A DNA stretch of 64,000 nt from Aurantimonas sp. Leaf443 (lineage in GTDB: Bacteria > Pseudomonadota > Alphaproteobacteria > Rhizobiales > Rhizobiaceae): assembly GCF_001425575.1 (NCBI RefSeq), contig NZ_LMRD01000001.1, positions 737,940-801,939 on the forward strand, given 5' to 3'. The translations under genes were made by a program, and so were the position numbers. The notes under the pieces are model-generated. The model was given only the letters and a program-made list of their open reading frames with translations, made no database searches and had not been told where the DNA came from. Within the stretch, counting starts at the first letter, position 1. Each line of letters begins with the position of its first letter. Of the stretch, positions 43,485 to 52,274 are shown piece after piece.

Positions 43485-43742
43485 ATGACGAGCGTTGAAT
43501 TCGATAGGGGTACAATCGGGCGCGCCGTGCCGCTCTTGCCGCGCGTGCCGGGGCGCCGCTCGGTCGAAGTGGATGCACGCCCCTCCTTCGTCCGTCGTCT
43601 CGTCGTCTGGATGACCCGCGAGGCCGCGCTCCGTCGTTCGCGCCGCGCGCTTCTCGACCTGACGCCGGACCAGCTGCGCGATGTCGGGCTGACCCGCGAT
43701 CAGGCGCTGCGCGAGGGCCGCCGGTCCTTCTATCTCGACTGA
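43485..43742 (+). CDS. DUF1127 small basic protein
   Basis: An 85-residue protein. The C-terminal half (RRALLDLTPDQLRDVGLTRDQALREG) is the DUF1127/YjiS-like domain. Small DUF1127 proteins in Agrobacterium and Rhodobacter bind or affect RNA and phosphate/stress responses. The ATG at 43485 follows GGGGAAGGG; an upstream ATG at 43461 is less well placed. Divergent from mocR, and therefore a likely target of it. Confidence 0.85.
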   Translation: MTSVEFDRGTIGRAVPLLPRVPGRRSVEVDARPSFVRRLVVWMTREAALRRSRRALLDLTPDQLRDVGLTRDQALREGRRSFYLD

Positions 43743-43776
43743 GGGCGAAGGGGCGCCAGATGCGGCCGCGGCGCGC

Positions 43777-44757
43777 TCACCGCGCCGGCAGCGCCTCGAT
43801 CCAGGCGACGATGCGCGCGGCCAGCGCGTCCGTCGTCTGCGGGGACAGTATGTCGCCGGCGATGACGTGGTTCGCCGGATCGCCGGTCACCGGGACTTCG
43901 ACGGCCGCGTGGGGCCCGCCCCAGGCGGCGACGAGCGCCTCCGTCGCCGCCGCGTCCACCACCTGGTCGGCGGGCGAGAAGAGGGCGAGGAGCGGCAGGT
44001 CGATGCGGCCGACGTCGATCCGGGCGACGGCGCGCAGGAGCGCGGCCATCGGCAGGAGCGCGGTCGTCGGGTAGCTCGTCGTCCAGTGCTCCGCCTGCTC
44101 CGGCGAGCGCGGCGTGAAGGAGCGCGTCTCCCCGCCGATCAGCGGCAGGAGATCGCGGGCGAAGGGCAGGTCGAGCAGGAAGGCCCAGCGGTCCAGGAGC
44201 CGGAAGTTCGGCGAGAGCAGGACGAGGCCGCCCACATCCTCCATCACGCCGGGAAGGGTGGCGCCGTAGGTGGCGAGCGTGCCGCCCGTCGAATTGCCGA
44301 TCACGATGACCCGGTTGCCCAGCGCGCGCCCGATGGCGGTCGCCTCCGCCAGATCGTTGACCCAGTCGTTGACGCTCGCCTCGCCCATCGCGGCACCGTC
44401 GCGGCCGTGGCCGGAGAGGCGGGTGTAGAAGAGATTGGCGCCGAGCGCCGCGGCCACCTTGTCGGCGAGGGGGCGCACCTCCGCCTTCGAGGCGGAGAAG
44501 CCGTGGATATAGACGATCGAGAGCGGCGTGCGCGCCCGCGAGGCCGGATAGGCCCAGACGATCTCCTTGGCGTCGGCCGGCCGCAGGTTCGGCACGTCCG
44601 CCTCTATGCGCTCCAGGTAGCTCGTCGGGTCGTCGCCGAGGCTCGCCGCGTCGAAGCTGATGGTGGCGTCCACCGGCTCGCGCGGGCCGAGGAACCAGAG
44701 GCCGAGGCCGGCGAGACCGAGGACGAGCACGGCGACGATGAGGATGCGGGCAATCAC
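43777..44757 (-). CDS. Alpha/beta hydrolase, membrane-anchored
   Basis: A 326-residue protein with an N-terminal hydrophobic anchor (residues about 4-23, LIVAVLVLGLAGLGLWFL). The alpha/beta-hydrolase core has YIHGFSASKAEVRP, the nucleophile elbow GNSTGG near residue 152, aspartate in FSPADQVVD and histidine in PANHVIAGD. All three catalytic positions are present. Substrate unknown; esterase or lipase-like. Monocistronic on the minus strand with a periplasmic or membrane location inferred from the anchor. Confidence 0.82.
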   Translation of the reverse strand: MIARILIVAVLVLGLAGLGLWFLGPREPVDATISFDAASLGDDPTSYLERIEADVPNLRPADAKEIVWAYPASRARTPLSIVYIHGFSASKAEVRPLADKVAAALGANLFYTRLSGHGRDGAAMGEASVNDWVNDLAEATAIGRALGNRVIVIGNSTGGTLATYGATLPGVMEDVGGLVLLSPNFRLLDRWAFLLDLPFARDLLPLIGGETRSFTPRSPEQAEHWTTSYPTTALLPMAALLRAVARIDVGRIDLPLLALFSPADQVVDAAATEALVAAWGGPHAAVEVPVTGDPANHVIAGDILSPQTTDALAARIVAWIEALPAR

Positions 44758-44881
44758 GCGGGGCGTCTCGTTCCGATGGAGGGCAGGGCGTGTTTACCGG
44801 GGCGGGGCTGCGCTGTGAACCGCAGCGCCCGCAAATTCGCGGCCCGCGTCCGCCGGCCGCGCCGGCCGACGGGCTCTGTCG

Positions 44882-46858
44882 TCAAAGCACGAGCCGGTAG
44901 AGCGCGAAGCCGTTCTGCCCCTCGCCGAGCGGCTCGATCCGCGCCCCCTTCACGCTCGCCGCATAGGCGCGGCCCGCCGGGCCCGTCTCGAAGGTCGCGC
45001 TCGTGCCCGGCAGCGGCACGAAGCTCCAGTTGGCATCGGCGGCCGGATCGATGACCTTCTCCTCGTGGATGTAGCGCACCAGGACGTCGCGATTGGCGTC
45101 GGGCGCGACATAGACGATCTTCTCTTCCGACAGGCCCGGGAACTTGCCGCCGCCGCCTGCGCGGTAGTTGTTGGTGGCGACGATGAACTCGGCCCCCTCG
45201 TCGATCGGCTTGCCGTCATAGGCAAGGTCCACGATGCGGCGGGCGTCGGGATCGACGACGGTGCCGTCCTCGCCGTAGCGGGCGGGCTTGGAAAGATCGA
45301 TGCGGTAGGTGACGCCGTCGATGACGTCGAAATTGTAGGAGGGGAAGCCGGGGGCGATGAGCGGCTGGTCGGCGGTGCCGGGGGTCAGCCGGTTGAACAG
45401 GCCGGCCGAACGCTCGAGCCATTCGCGCACCGTGGCGCCGTCGATGCGCACGGCCCGCACGGTGTTGGGGTAGAGATAGAGGTCGGCGACGTTCTTGATG
45501 GCGACGGGACCGGCGGCGATGTCTGTATAGTAGGCCGGCCCGCCGCGCCCGCCCGCCTTGAAGGGGGCGGCGGCCGAGAGAAGCGGCAAGGCGGCGAACT
45601 CGCCCTGCGCCAGGATCGCCTTCATGTACCAGGCCTGCGCCTTGTTCACGATCTGCACGGACGGGTCGTCGGCGACGAGCGCGAAGTAGGAATGGAGCGG
45701 CGCGGAGGTCTCGCCGACGGGCGTGCGCACATAGGCGAGCGTCGCCTCGTGGTCGGCGCGGGCCGCGTCCAGGACGTCCTTGCGGCTTTCCACCAGCGGT
45801 TTCACGGCCTTGTCGACGCGCTCGGAGATCGGGCGCAGCTCGCAGGTCGCGTCCGCGATTCTCCAGCCATCGCCGTCCTTCTCGAGGAGAAGGTCGATGA
45901 GGCCGAGATGCGAGCCCCAGAAGCCGGCCATCACCGCCGGCTTGCCGGCCAGGCGCCCGGCCTTCGCGTCGGCGCCGGCGATCCCCTCGAAGTCCTTGCC
46001 CGGGAACTGCAGGTGCTGGTGCCCGGTGAAGATCGCGTCGATGCCCTCGACGCCTGCAAGCTCCAGCGCCGCATTCTCCGCCATCGGGTCGCCGGCGGCC
46101 TCGGCCGCGATGCCGGAATGGCAGAGCGCGACGACGAGATCGGCGCCCGCCGCCTTCAGCGCCGGCACATGCGCCTTCGCCGCCTCCACGATGCCGCGCG
46201 TGGCGGCCTCGCCGGTCAGATGCGCGGCGTCCCAGACCATGATCTGCGGCGGCAGGAAGCCGACGACGCCGACCTTGATCGGGCGCCTCGAGCCGTCGCC
46301 GAGCACCAGCATGCGCTCCAGGATCGCGGTCGGGGGCACGAAGCGGGCATCCTCGGCCGGCGAGGCGGCCAGCGCGCCGCGCGCGAGATTGGCGCTGACG
46401 AACGGGAAGGCGGCGCCTTTCAACGCGGTCTGCAGGAAGGGGAGCCCGTAGTTGAACTCGTGATTGCCGAGCGTGCCGGCATCGTAGGCGAGCACGTTCA
46501 TCGCCGCGATCACCGGATGGACGTCTCCCTCCTTCATGCCGCGCTCGTAGGCGATGTAGTCGCCCATCGGATTGCCCTGCAGGAAGTCGCCATTGTCGAA
46601 GAGGAGGGCGTTCTTCGCCTCCGCGCGGATCGAGGCGACGATGGCGGCGGTGCGCGCGAGGCCCACCGTGTCCACCTCCTTGTCGGCATAGTAGTCGTAG
46701 GGGAAGACGTTGACGTGGAGGTCCGTCGTTCCCATCAGCCGCAGATGCGTCTGGTTCGCCTGAGCCCTCGCGGAGAAGGGATGCAGCGCGACCGTCGCGC
46801 AGAGGCCGGCGGCGCCGGCGATGAAGCTGCGGCGGTGGAGCGTGGGAAGCGAAGCCAT
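44882..46858 (-). CDS. cpdB: 2',3'-cyclic-nucleotide phosphodiesterase / 3'-nucleotidase
   Basis: A 658-residue periplasmic metallophosphoesterase. The signal has a twin-arginine motif (HRRSFIAGAAGLCATVAL) at residues about 8-26, so export is probably by Tat. Metal ligands are in TTDLHVN, DNGDFLQGNP, LGNHEFNYG, LCHSG and FTGHQHLQFPG. The C-terminal 5'-nucleotidase domain includes NNYRAGGGGKFPG. It recovers nucleosides from cyclic nucleotides in the periplasm. ATG at 46858 gives the clean signal peptide; the longer upstream frame is noise. Confidence 0.93.
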   Translation of the reverse strand: MASLPTLHRRSFIAGAAGLCATVALHPFSARAQANQTHLRLMGTTDLHVNVFPYDYYADKEVDTVGLARTAAIVASIRAEAKNALLFDNGDFLQGNPMGDYIAYERGMKEGDVHPVIAAMNVLAYDAGTLGNHEFNYGLPFLQTALKGAAFPFVSANLARGALAASPAEDARFVPPTAILERMLVLGDGSRRPIKVGVVGFLPPQIMVWDAAHLTGEAATRGIVEAAKAHVPALKAAGADLVVALCHSGIAAEAAGDPMAENAALELAGVEGIDAIFTGHQHLQFPGKDFEGIAGADAKAGRLAGKPAVMAGFWGSHLGLIDLLLEKDGDGWRIADATCELRPISERVDKAVKPLVESRKDVLDAARADHEATLAYVRTPVGETSAPLHSYFALVADDPSVQIVNKAQAWYMKAILAQGEFAALPLLSAAAPFKAGGRGGPAYYTDIAAGPVAIKNVADLYLYPNTVRAVRIDGATVREWLERSAGLFNRLTPGTADQPLIAPGFPSYNFDVIDGVTYRIDLSKPARYGEDGTVVDPDARRIVDLAYDGKPIDEGAEFIVATNNYRAGGGGKFPGLSEEKIVYVAPDANRDVLVRYIHEEKVIDPAADANWSFVPLPGTSATFETGPAGRAYAASVKGARIEPLGEGQNGFALYRLVL

Positions 46859-47137
46859 CTGAGCCCTTCGGTTGCGATGCCGGCCTGTTGCGGCCGGCAT
46901 TTCGGGCTCGACGCCCCTTCGGGCGACGATAGACCGGAGCGTGTGCGGCATGAATATGACGCGCGCTCCGAAGTCGGCACGCCCTCGCGTGGTGCGGCCG
47001 CCAAGGCGACGACGCCCGTGGCCGGCGCGCGCAACCATAAGTAATTAATAGTAATATATCAGGTTGTATTCGAGCGCAGAATCCGCCAGGTCTCGGTGCG
47101 TCCGAAAAAGACGCGAAACGATGCCGGGAGCGCAGGG

Positions 47138-47983
47138 ATGACGAGCGAGGACGACGATGGCCTGCAGATCGGCAAGCGCCTTCGGGAAACCCTATCCCTC
47201 GTCCTGCGGGCGAGCCCGACGACGCTGGTGATCGGCTTCTGCGGCGCCGTCGCGCTGGAGGGACCGTCCATCGTCACGGCCGGTTCGGACCCGGCGGCCC
47301 CGGATGTCGCCACCGATTTCCCGGTCCTGCTCGTTGCGGGAGTGGTCGGCATCCTTCTGTCGAACCTCGCGATGGCGATGCAACTGATGGCGGCCGACGA
47401 CGCGCTGCATGGCCATGCGGCGGGGCCGGGCGCTTATCTGCGGCCCGCGCTTCGGCGTTTGTGGCCTCTCCTGCGCGTCGTCCTCGTCGGTGGCGGGGCG
47501 GCCCTCCTGGCGGCAGGGGTCTTGATGGTCCTGGTTTTCGTCGTCTCCAAGGCCACCGAAGGACCGATCCTCGTGATCCCTGGAACGATCCTCGTGTTCG
47601 CGCTGGTCTTCGCGGCCACGATCGCCTTCATGCCGCTCCTGACGGTGGTCGTCTTCGAAGGGCTCGGCCTGAAGGCCTTCGCCAGGAGCCTTGCGCTGAC
47701 GAAGGGCCATCGCGGATCGCTCGCCGGGCTGTTTCTGTTGGCCTGCTTCTTGAGCTTCATGGCGATCGTCGTGCCGGTTCTTCTCGTGGTCATCGTCTTC
47801 GGCAGGCCGACGGCCGTGTTGGCGGTCCCCGGCATCCAGCACGCGCTCAACATCGCCTATGGCACGTTGGGCGCCTGCTTCTCGACGGCCTTCATGGTCT
47901 CGATCCACCGCCGGCTGGTGGCGCTCGAAGGCGCGCCGGGTCCGTTCCCCGTCAGGCAGCCGCCGTCACCGCCCGTCGGATGA
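47138..47983 (+). CDS. Hypothetical multi-pass membrane protein
   Basis: A 281-residue protein with about six hydrophobic helices (for example PVLLVAGVVGILLSNLAMAM and LLAAGVLMVLVFVV). The N-terminus is a charged cytoplasmic lead and the C-terminus is proline-rich. It resembles DUF-type six-helix bacterial integral membrane proteins but I recognise no family. The ATG at 47138 has GGGAGCGCAGGG upstream. Its last 32 bp overlap the convergent ornithine cyclodeaminase-like gene. Confidence 0.65.
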   Translation: MTSEDDDGLQIGKRLRETLSLVLRASPTTLVIGFCGAVALEGPSIVTAGSDPAAPDVATDFPVLLVAGVVGILLSNLAMAMQLMAADDALHGHAAGPGAYLRPALRRLWPLLRVVLVGGGAALLAAGVLMVLVFVVSKATEGPILVIPGTILVFALVFAATIAFMPLLTVVVFEGLGLKAFARSLALTKGHRGSLAGLFLLACFLSFMAIVVPVLLVVIVFGRPTAVLAVPGIQHALNIAYGTLGACFSTAFMVSIHRRLVALEGAPGPFPVRQPPSPPVG

Positions 47984-48890
47984 GATCCCCCACCATGAGG
48001 TCGAGATGGGCGCCGCCGCCGTTCTTGAACAGGGTGATCGCCTCCGGGCCGCTGCGGCCGGGCGCCCCGGCGCACAGGTCGTAGAAGTCGCCTCGGATAT
48101 CGGAGAGCGCGATCGTTCCGGCCTTCAGCGGAATCTCGATCTCGCCGATATGGCCGATGGTCGTCTCGCGGCTGTCCACGAAGATTTCCGCCCGCGCCAG
48201 AAGCTCGTCGTCGCCCTCGCGCATGTCGGGCCGATAGGCGCCGATGAGATCGACATGGGTGCCCGGCCGGATGTCGGCGCCGGTGAGGAAGGGGGAGACG
48301 GCCATGGTGGCGGCGCTGACGATATCGGCGCGCCCCAGCGCGGCGTGGAGATCGGGCGCCGCCTCCATCGTCGCGCCGTCCGATGCGTGGTCCGCGCAGA
48401 AGGCCTCGGCCTTCTTCGGGTCGCGCGTCCAGACGAGGATGGTGGACAGGCCCGGAAAGACCTCCCGATAGGCCTCGACCAGCGAGCGCGCCACCGTGCC
48501 GCCGCCGCAGACGAGAAGGGTGCGCGAAGAGGGCCGCGCGAGAAGGCGCGCGCCGAGGACGGAATCGCCCGCCGTCTTCCACTTCGTCACCAGCATGCCG
48601 TCGACGAGCGTCGTCGGGGCGCCCGTCTCGGCGTCGAAGAGCAGCATCCCGCCCTGCACGCTCGGCAGGGCCGGCTCGCGGGCGGCGTTGCGCGGGAAGA
48701 TCGACATGGACTTCACGGCAAGGCCGAGCCCCTCGATCCAGGCCGCGCGGCTGAGGAGCGAATCGCCGTCACGCTCGATCAGGAGATCCTTGATCGTGGC
48801 GCGCGGCCGGCGGTGGCCGGCGGCGATGGCGTCGGCGACGTCCGTCCAGGTCAGGAGGCCGTCGCCCTCCTCGAAGGAGATGTGTCTCAT
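47952..48890 (-). CDS. Ornithine cyclodeaminase / mu-crystallin family protein
   Basis: A 312-residue protein with SMSIFPRNAAREPALPSVQG near the substrate pocket and a Rossmann motif LLVCGGGTVARSLVEAY. DVDLIGAYRPDMRE-like text (HVDLIGAYRPDMREGDDE) and DSRETTIGHIGEI are typical. The family includes ornithine cyclodeaminases and imine reductases; the substrate cannot be called. ATGA overlap with the upstream GNAT gene and convergent overlap with the membrane protein gene. Confidence 0.85.
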   Translation of the reverse strand: MRHISFEEGDGLLTWTDVADAIAAGHRRPRATIKDLLIERDGDSLLSRAAWIEGLGLAVKSMSIFPRNAAREPALPSVQGGMLLFDAETGAPTTLVDGMLVTKWKTAGDSVLGARLLARPSSRTLLVCGGGTVARSLVEAYREVFPGLSTILVWTRDPKKAEAFCADHASDGATMEAAPDLHAALGRADIVSAATMAVSPFLTGADIRPGTHVDLIGAYRPDMREGDDELLARAEIFVDSRETTIGHIGEIEIPLKAGTIALSDIRGDFYDLCAGAPGRSGPEAITLFKNGGGAHLDLMVGDLIRRAVTAAA

Positions 48891-49447
48891 GCGTCCGCTC
48901 CGGCAGCGGCGTCCGCCACGCTCTCCCAGGCCGGCGTCTGGACGATGCGCGTGGCGAAGGGGCGGAACCCGTGCCGCTGGTAGAGCGGCAGGGCGGACGG
49001 GTGGTCGAGCGTGTTGGTCTCGATCGTCAGGCGAAGGTCGCGCCCGCCGAAGCCGGCATGGATGGCATGGGCGAGAAGGTAGGGCGCCAGTCCGCGATGG
49101 CGGAAGGCGGGCAGGATGGCAAAATGCACGATCCGCGTCTCCGACAGGTCCGGGCTCGTCTCCAGCTCGAACCACCCGGCGGCGACGCCGCCGACCGTCA
49201 TGACGTGGACATGCACGGCGTCGCGATGGATCTCGCGCGCCAGCCGATCGTCCGGCAGGAGCCGAGAGGTCCAGTGATGCGGGCGCCCGACGGCGCGATA
49301 GAGCGCGCGATAGGTCTCGAGCGGAATGCGCGGCATCTCGCGCACCACGATGGGCTCCGAGACGTCGGGCACCTTGATGCGCGCGCGCGGGGGCGCCAGC
49401 ATGTCGAGGCTCGTGACCCGTGTCGTCAGGAGCTGCAGGGCACTCAT
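48887..49447 (-). CDS. GNAT-family N-acetyltransferase
   Basis: A 186-residue protein. The acetyl-CoA loop is ILPAFRHRGLAPYLLAHAIH around residue 110-130, followed by LTIETNTLDHPSALPLYQRHGF, the GNAT motif B. The substrate is unknown. Starts overlap: 4 bp with the sseA stop and 4 bp with the downstream cyclodeaminase, so it is part of a tightly coupled operon. Confidence 0.85.
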   Translation of the reverse strand: MSALQLLTTRVTSLDMLAPPRARIKVPDVSEPIVVREMPRIPLETYRALYRAVGRPHHWTSRLLPDDRLAREIHRDAVHVHVMTVGGVAAGWFELETSPDLSETRIVHFAILPAFRHRGLAPYLLAHAIHAGFGGRDLRLTIETNTLDHPSALPLYQRHGFRPFATRIVQTPAWESVADAAAGADA

Positions 49448-50289
49448 CGGCCGGTCTCGACGGGCGTGTCGGCAGCCGAGCCCCATTCGGTCCAGGACCC
49501 GTCGTAGAGCTTCACGTCGCGGTTTCCGAGCGTCTCGTAGGCGAGCGTCAGGACGGCGGCGGTGACGCCCGAGCCGCAGCTCGTGACCGCAGGCGCGGAG
49601 GGGTCGAGCCCGGCCTTCTCGAAGGCGGCCTTCAGCCCATCGGCGTCCTTCAGGCGTCCGCCTTCGGTGAGGTCGGAGATGGGAAGGCTCGTCGCGCCCG
49701 GCATGTGGCCGGCGCGAAGGCCGGCGCGCGGCTCCGGCACTTCGCCGGCGAAGCGGTCGGCCGGGCGCGCGTCGGCGATGGCGCGGCTGCGCGCTTCCAC
49801 GATCGCCCGCATCTCCTGAAAGCTCGCGACCGCTCCGGCATCGAATTGCGGCGTGAAGCGCGCCGCCTTCACCGGCGCGATCTCGGTCTCCACCGGCAGG
49901 CCGGCGGCGAGCCAGGCGGGAAAGCCGCCGTCGAGAACGCGCACGTCGCGCGCGCCGAAGGTGCGCAGCATCCACCAGACGCGCGGTGCCGAGAACAGGC
50001 CGAGCCCGTCATAGACGACGATCGTGTCGGTCTGCGTGATGCCCATGGCTCCGACATGCTCGGCGAAGAGTTCGGGCGAGGGCAGGGTGTGGGGCAGCGT
50101 GGAGGCCGGATCGACCACGGCGTCCTGGTCGAAGAACACCGCGCCCGGCACGTGGCCCGCCTCGTATTCGGCGCGCGCGAAGCGCTTCTGGGCGGGCAGG
50201 TACCAGGAGGCATCGATGACCGAGAGGCCGGCGCGGCCGAGATGGGGCGCCAGGTCCTGCGGCGCGATGAGGAAGGGGTTCTGCGACAT
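49444..50289 (-). CDS. sseA: 3-mercaptopyruvate sulfurtransferase
   Basis: A 281-residue tandem rhodanese. It has VIDASWYLPAQKR and GHVPGAVFFD in the first domain. The active-site loop of the second domain is SCGSGVTAAVLTLA with catalytic cysteine near residue 238, the CGSGVTA form of MST rather than thiosulfate sulfurtransferase (CRxGx). It transfers sulfur from 3-mercaptopyruvate to acceptors. Neighbour to cysK, fitting cysteine metabolism. Confidence 0.93.
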   Translation of the reverse strand: MSQNPFLIAPQDLAPHLGRAGLSVIDASWYLPAQKRFARAEYEAGHVPGAVFFDQDAVVDPASTLPHTLPSPELFAEHVGAMGITQTDTIVVYDGLGLFSAPRVWWMLRTFGARDVRVLDGGFPAWLAAGLPVETEIAPVKAARFTPQFDAGAVASFQEMRAIVEARSRAIADARPADRFAGEVPEPRAGLRAGHMPGATSLPISDLTEGGRLKDADGLKAAFEKAGLDPSAPAVTSCGSGVTAAVLTLAYETLGNRDVKLYDGSWTEWGSAADTPVETGR

Positions 50290-50386
50290 GGGTCGTCTTT
50301 CGTCCGGTATCCGGGGAGCGGATGCGCCGCTCGGCCGAGGCCTCGGCCTGTTCCAATGGGCATGGGTCCGCCGCTTGCGGCGGATG

Positions 50387-51127
50387 TCAGGCGGCGGGCG
50401 GCGGGCCGAATCGCAGCCGCATGCGCCGGTTCACCTTGCCCTTCTTCTCGATCTTGCCGACATGGATCTCGCCGATCTCCTGCGTCTCCAGGACATGCGT
50501 GCCCCCGCAGGGCTGCGCGTCGAGGAGCGCGGGCTCCTCGCCGATGCACACGAGCCGGATGCGGCCCGAGCCGCGCGGCGGCTTCACATTGGCCGATTTC
50601 ACGAGGCCGGGATTGGCGTCGAACTCGGCGTCGGTGATCCAGCGGGTGAAGACCGGGTGGTTCTGCGCCACGAGCGCCATCAGGCGCTCGGTGATCGCGG
50701 CCTTGTCGGCATCGGCGTCGGGAATGTCGAAGTCGATGCGGCTCTCCTCGGGGCCGACCGCCGCGCCCGTCACCGGATAGGGACAGACGACGGTGAGGAG
50801 ATGGCAGGCCGTGTGCATGCGCATCATCCTGTAGCGGCGCTGCCAGTCGACATGCAGGACGAGCGTCTCGCCCGGCTCGACGGTCGGCGCGTCCTCCGCC
50901 GCGAGGAGGACGATCTCGGACCGGTCCTCGCCGTAGCGCGTGCCCAGGATGGCGATGCGGCTGCCGTCGGCGCGCTCCACGAAGCCGGTATCGCCGGGCT
51001 GCCCGCCGCCTTCGGGATAGAAGTTGCTGCGGTCGAAGACGAGGCCGTTGCCGCCCTCGCGGCGCAGGAGCCGCGCCTCCAGCGTCGAGAGATAGGCGTC
51101 CTCGAGATCGGCGCGCTCCGTGGCCAT
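50387..51127 (-). CDS. AlaX-type alanyl-tRNA editing protein
   Basis: A 246-residue protein with the two zinc/editing motifs HTACH (about residues 104-108) and CGGTH (about 207-211). FDRSNFYPEGGGQPGDTGF is at the N-terminus. It removes serine or glycine mischarged on tRNA-Ala, as a free-standing copy of the AlaRS editing domain (AlaX-M class by length). It abuts cysK: the cysK stop follows two bases after this gene begins, in the same direction. Confidence 0.92.
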   Translation of the reverse strand: MATERADLEDAYLSTLEARLLRREGGNGLVFDRSNFYPEGGGQPGDTGFVERADGSRIAILGTRYGEDRSEIVLLAAEDAPTVEPGETLVLHVDWQRRYRMMRMHTACHLLTVVCPYPVTGAAVGPEESRIDFDIPDADADKAAITERLMALVAQNHPVFTRWITDAEFDANPGLVKSANVKPPRGSGRIRLVCIGEEPALLDAQPCGGTHVLETQEIGEIHVGKIEKKGKVNRRMRLRFGPPPAA

Positions 51128-51128
51128 G

Positions 51129-52172
51129 TCAGGCCGCCGCCGTCTCGAACGGGATGTCGAACTCGGCGCGCTCCTCCATCCAGCCCGGCACCGGCAGGCC
51201 CTTGCCGCGCAGGAAGTCCGGGTTGAACATCTTCGACTGGTAGCGGTTGCCGTAGTCGCACAGGATGGTGACGATCGTGTGCCCGGGGCCGAGTTCGCGC
51301 GCCATGCGCATGGCGCCGGCGATGTTGACGCCCGAGGAGCCGCCGAGGCACAGGCCCTCCTCGCCGACGAGGTCGAAGACGATGCGCAGCGCCTCGTCGT
51401 CGTGGATCTGGTAGGCGAAGTCGGGCGTGAAGCCCTCGAGATTGGCGGTGATGCGCCCCTGGCCGATGCCTTCGGTGATCGAGGAGCCTTCGGCCTGCAG
51501 CGTTCCGTTGGTGTAGTAGCTGTAGAGCGAGGCGCCCATCGGGTCGGCGATGCCGATCTTGATCTGGCCGGAATGGCGCTTGAGACCCATGGCGGTGCCC
51601 GCCAGCGTGCCGCCTGTGCCCACCGCGCAGATGAAACCGTCGATCTCGCCGCCGGTCTGGTGCCAGATCTCCTCCGCCGTCGTCACGACATGGCCGTCGC
51701 GATTGGCGAGATTGTCGAACTGGTTGGCCCAGATCGCGCCCTGCGGGTGGGTCCTGGCCAGGCTCTCGGCAAGGCGCCCGGACAGCTTCACGTAGTTGTT
51801 GGGGTCGCGGTAGGGGACGGCCGGCACCTCGATGAGTTCGGCCCGCATCAGGCGCAGCGCGTCCTTCTTCTCCTGGCTCTGCGTCTCCGGGATGACGATG
51901 ACCGTGCGGTAGCCGAGGGCGCCCGCCACCAGCGACAGGCCGATGCCGGTATTGCCCGCCGTGCCTTCCACGATGATGCCGCCGGGCGCCAGCAGGCCCT
52001 TCTCCTCGGCGTCGCGCACGATGAAGAGCCCCGCCCGGTCCTTCACCGACTGGCCGGGATTCATGAACTCGGCCTTGCCGTAGATCTCGCAGCCGGTCTC
52101 CTCGGAAGCCCGGTTCAGCCGGATCAGCGGCGTGTTGCCGATGGCATCGAGAACGGAATTGTACCTGGACAT
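51129..52172 (-). CDS. cysK: Cysteine synthase A
   Basis: A 347-residue O-acetylserine sulfhydrylase. The PLP lysine is in NPGQSVKDRAGL near residue 42, with the asparagine loop EGTAGNTGIGLS and PLP-phosphate loop GTGGTLAG. It converts O-acetylserine and sulfide to cysteine. The ATG at 52172 gives the standard MSRYNSVLDAIGNTPLIRL start. Operon with alaX, sseA, GNAT and the cyclodeaminase-like gene. Confidence 0.95.
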   Translation of the reverse strand: MSRYNSVLDAIGNTPLIRLNRASEETGCEIYGKAEFMNPGQSVKDRAGLFIVRDAEEKGLLAPGGIIVEGTAGNTGIGLSLVAGALGYRTVIVIPETQSQEKKDALRLMRAELIEVPAVPYRDPNNYVKLSGRLAESLARTHPQGAIWANQFDNLANRDGHVVTTAEEIWHQTGGEIDGFICAVGTGGTLAGTAMGLKRHSGQIKIGIADPMGASLYSYYTNGTLQAEGSSITEGIGQGRITANLEGFTPDFAYQIHDDEALRIVFDLVGEEGLCLGGSSGVNIAGAMRMARELGPGHTIVTILCDYGNRYQSKMFNPDFLRGKGLPVPGWMEERAEFDIPFETAAA

Positions 52173-52274
52173 CGAGGCGGGGAGCCCTTGCGAGATTCGA
52201 ACGCAGCCGAACCTATGGCCGGGTGGAGGGCAAGGCAAGGATCGGTAAGGAGAAGGCGGGCGCCGGACGCTCCG

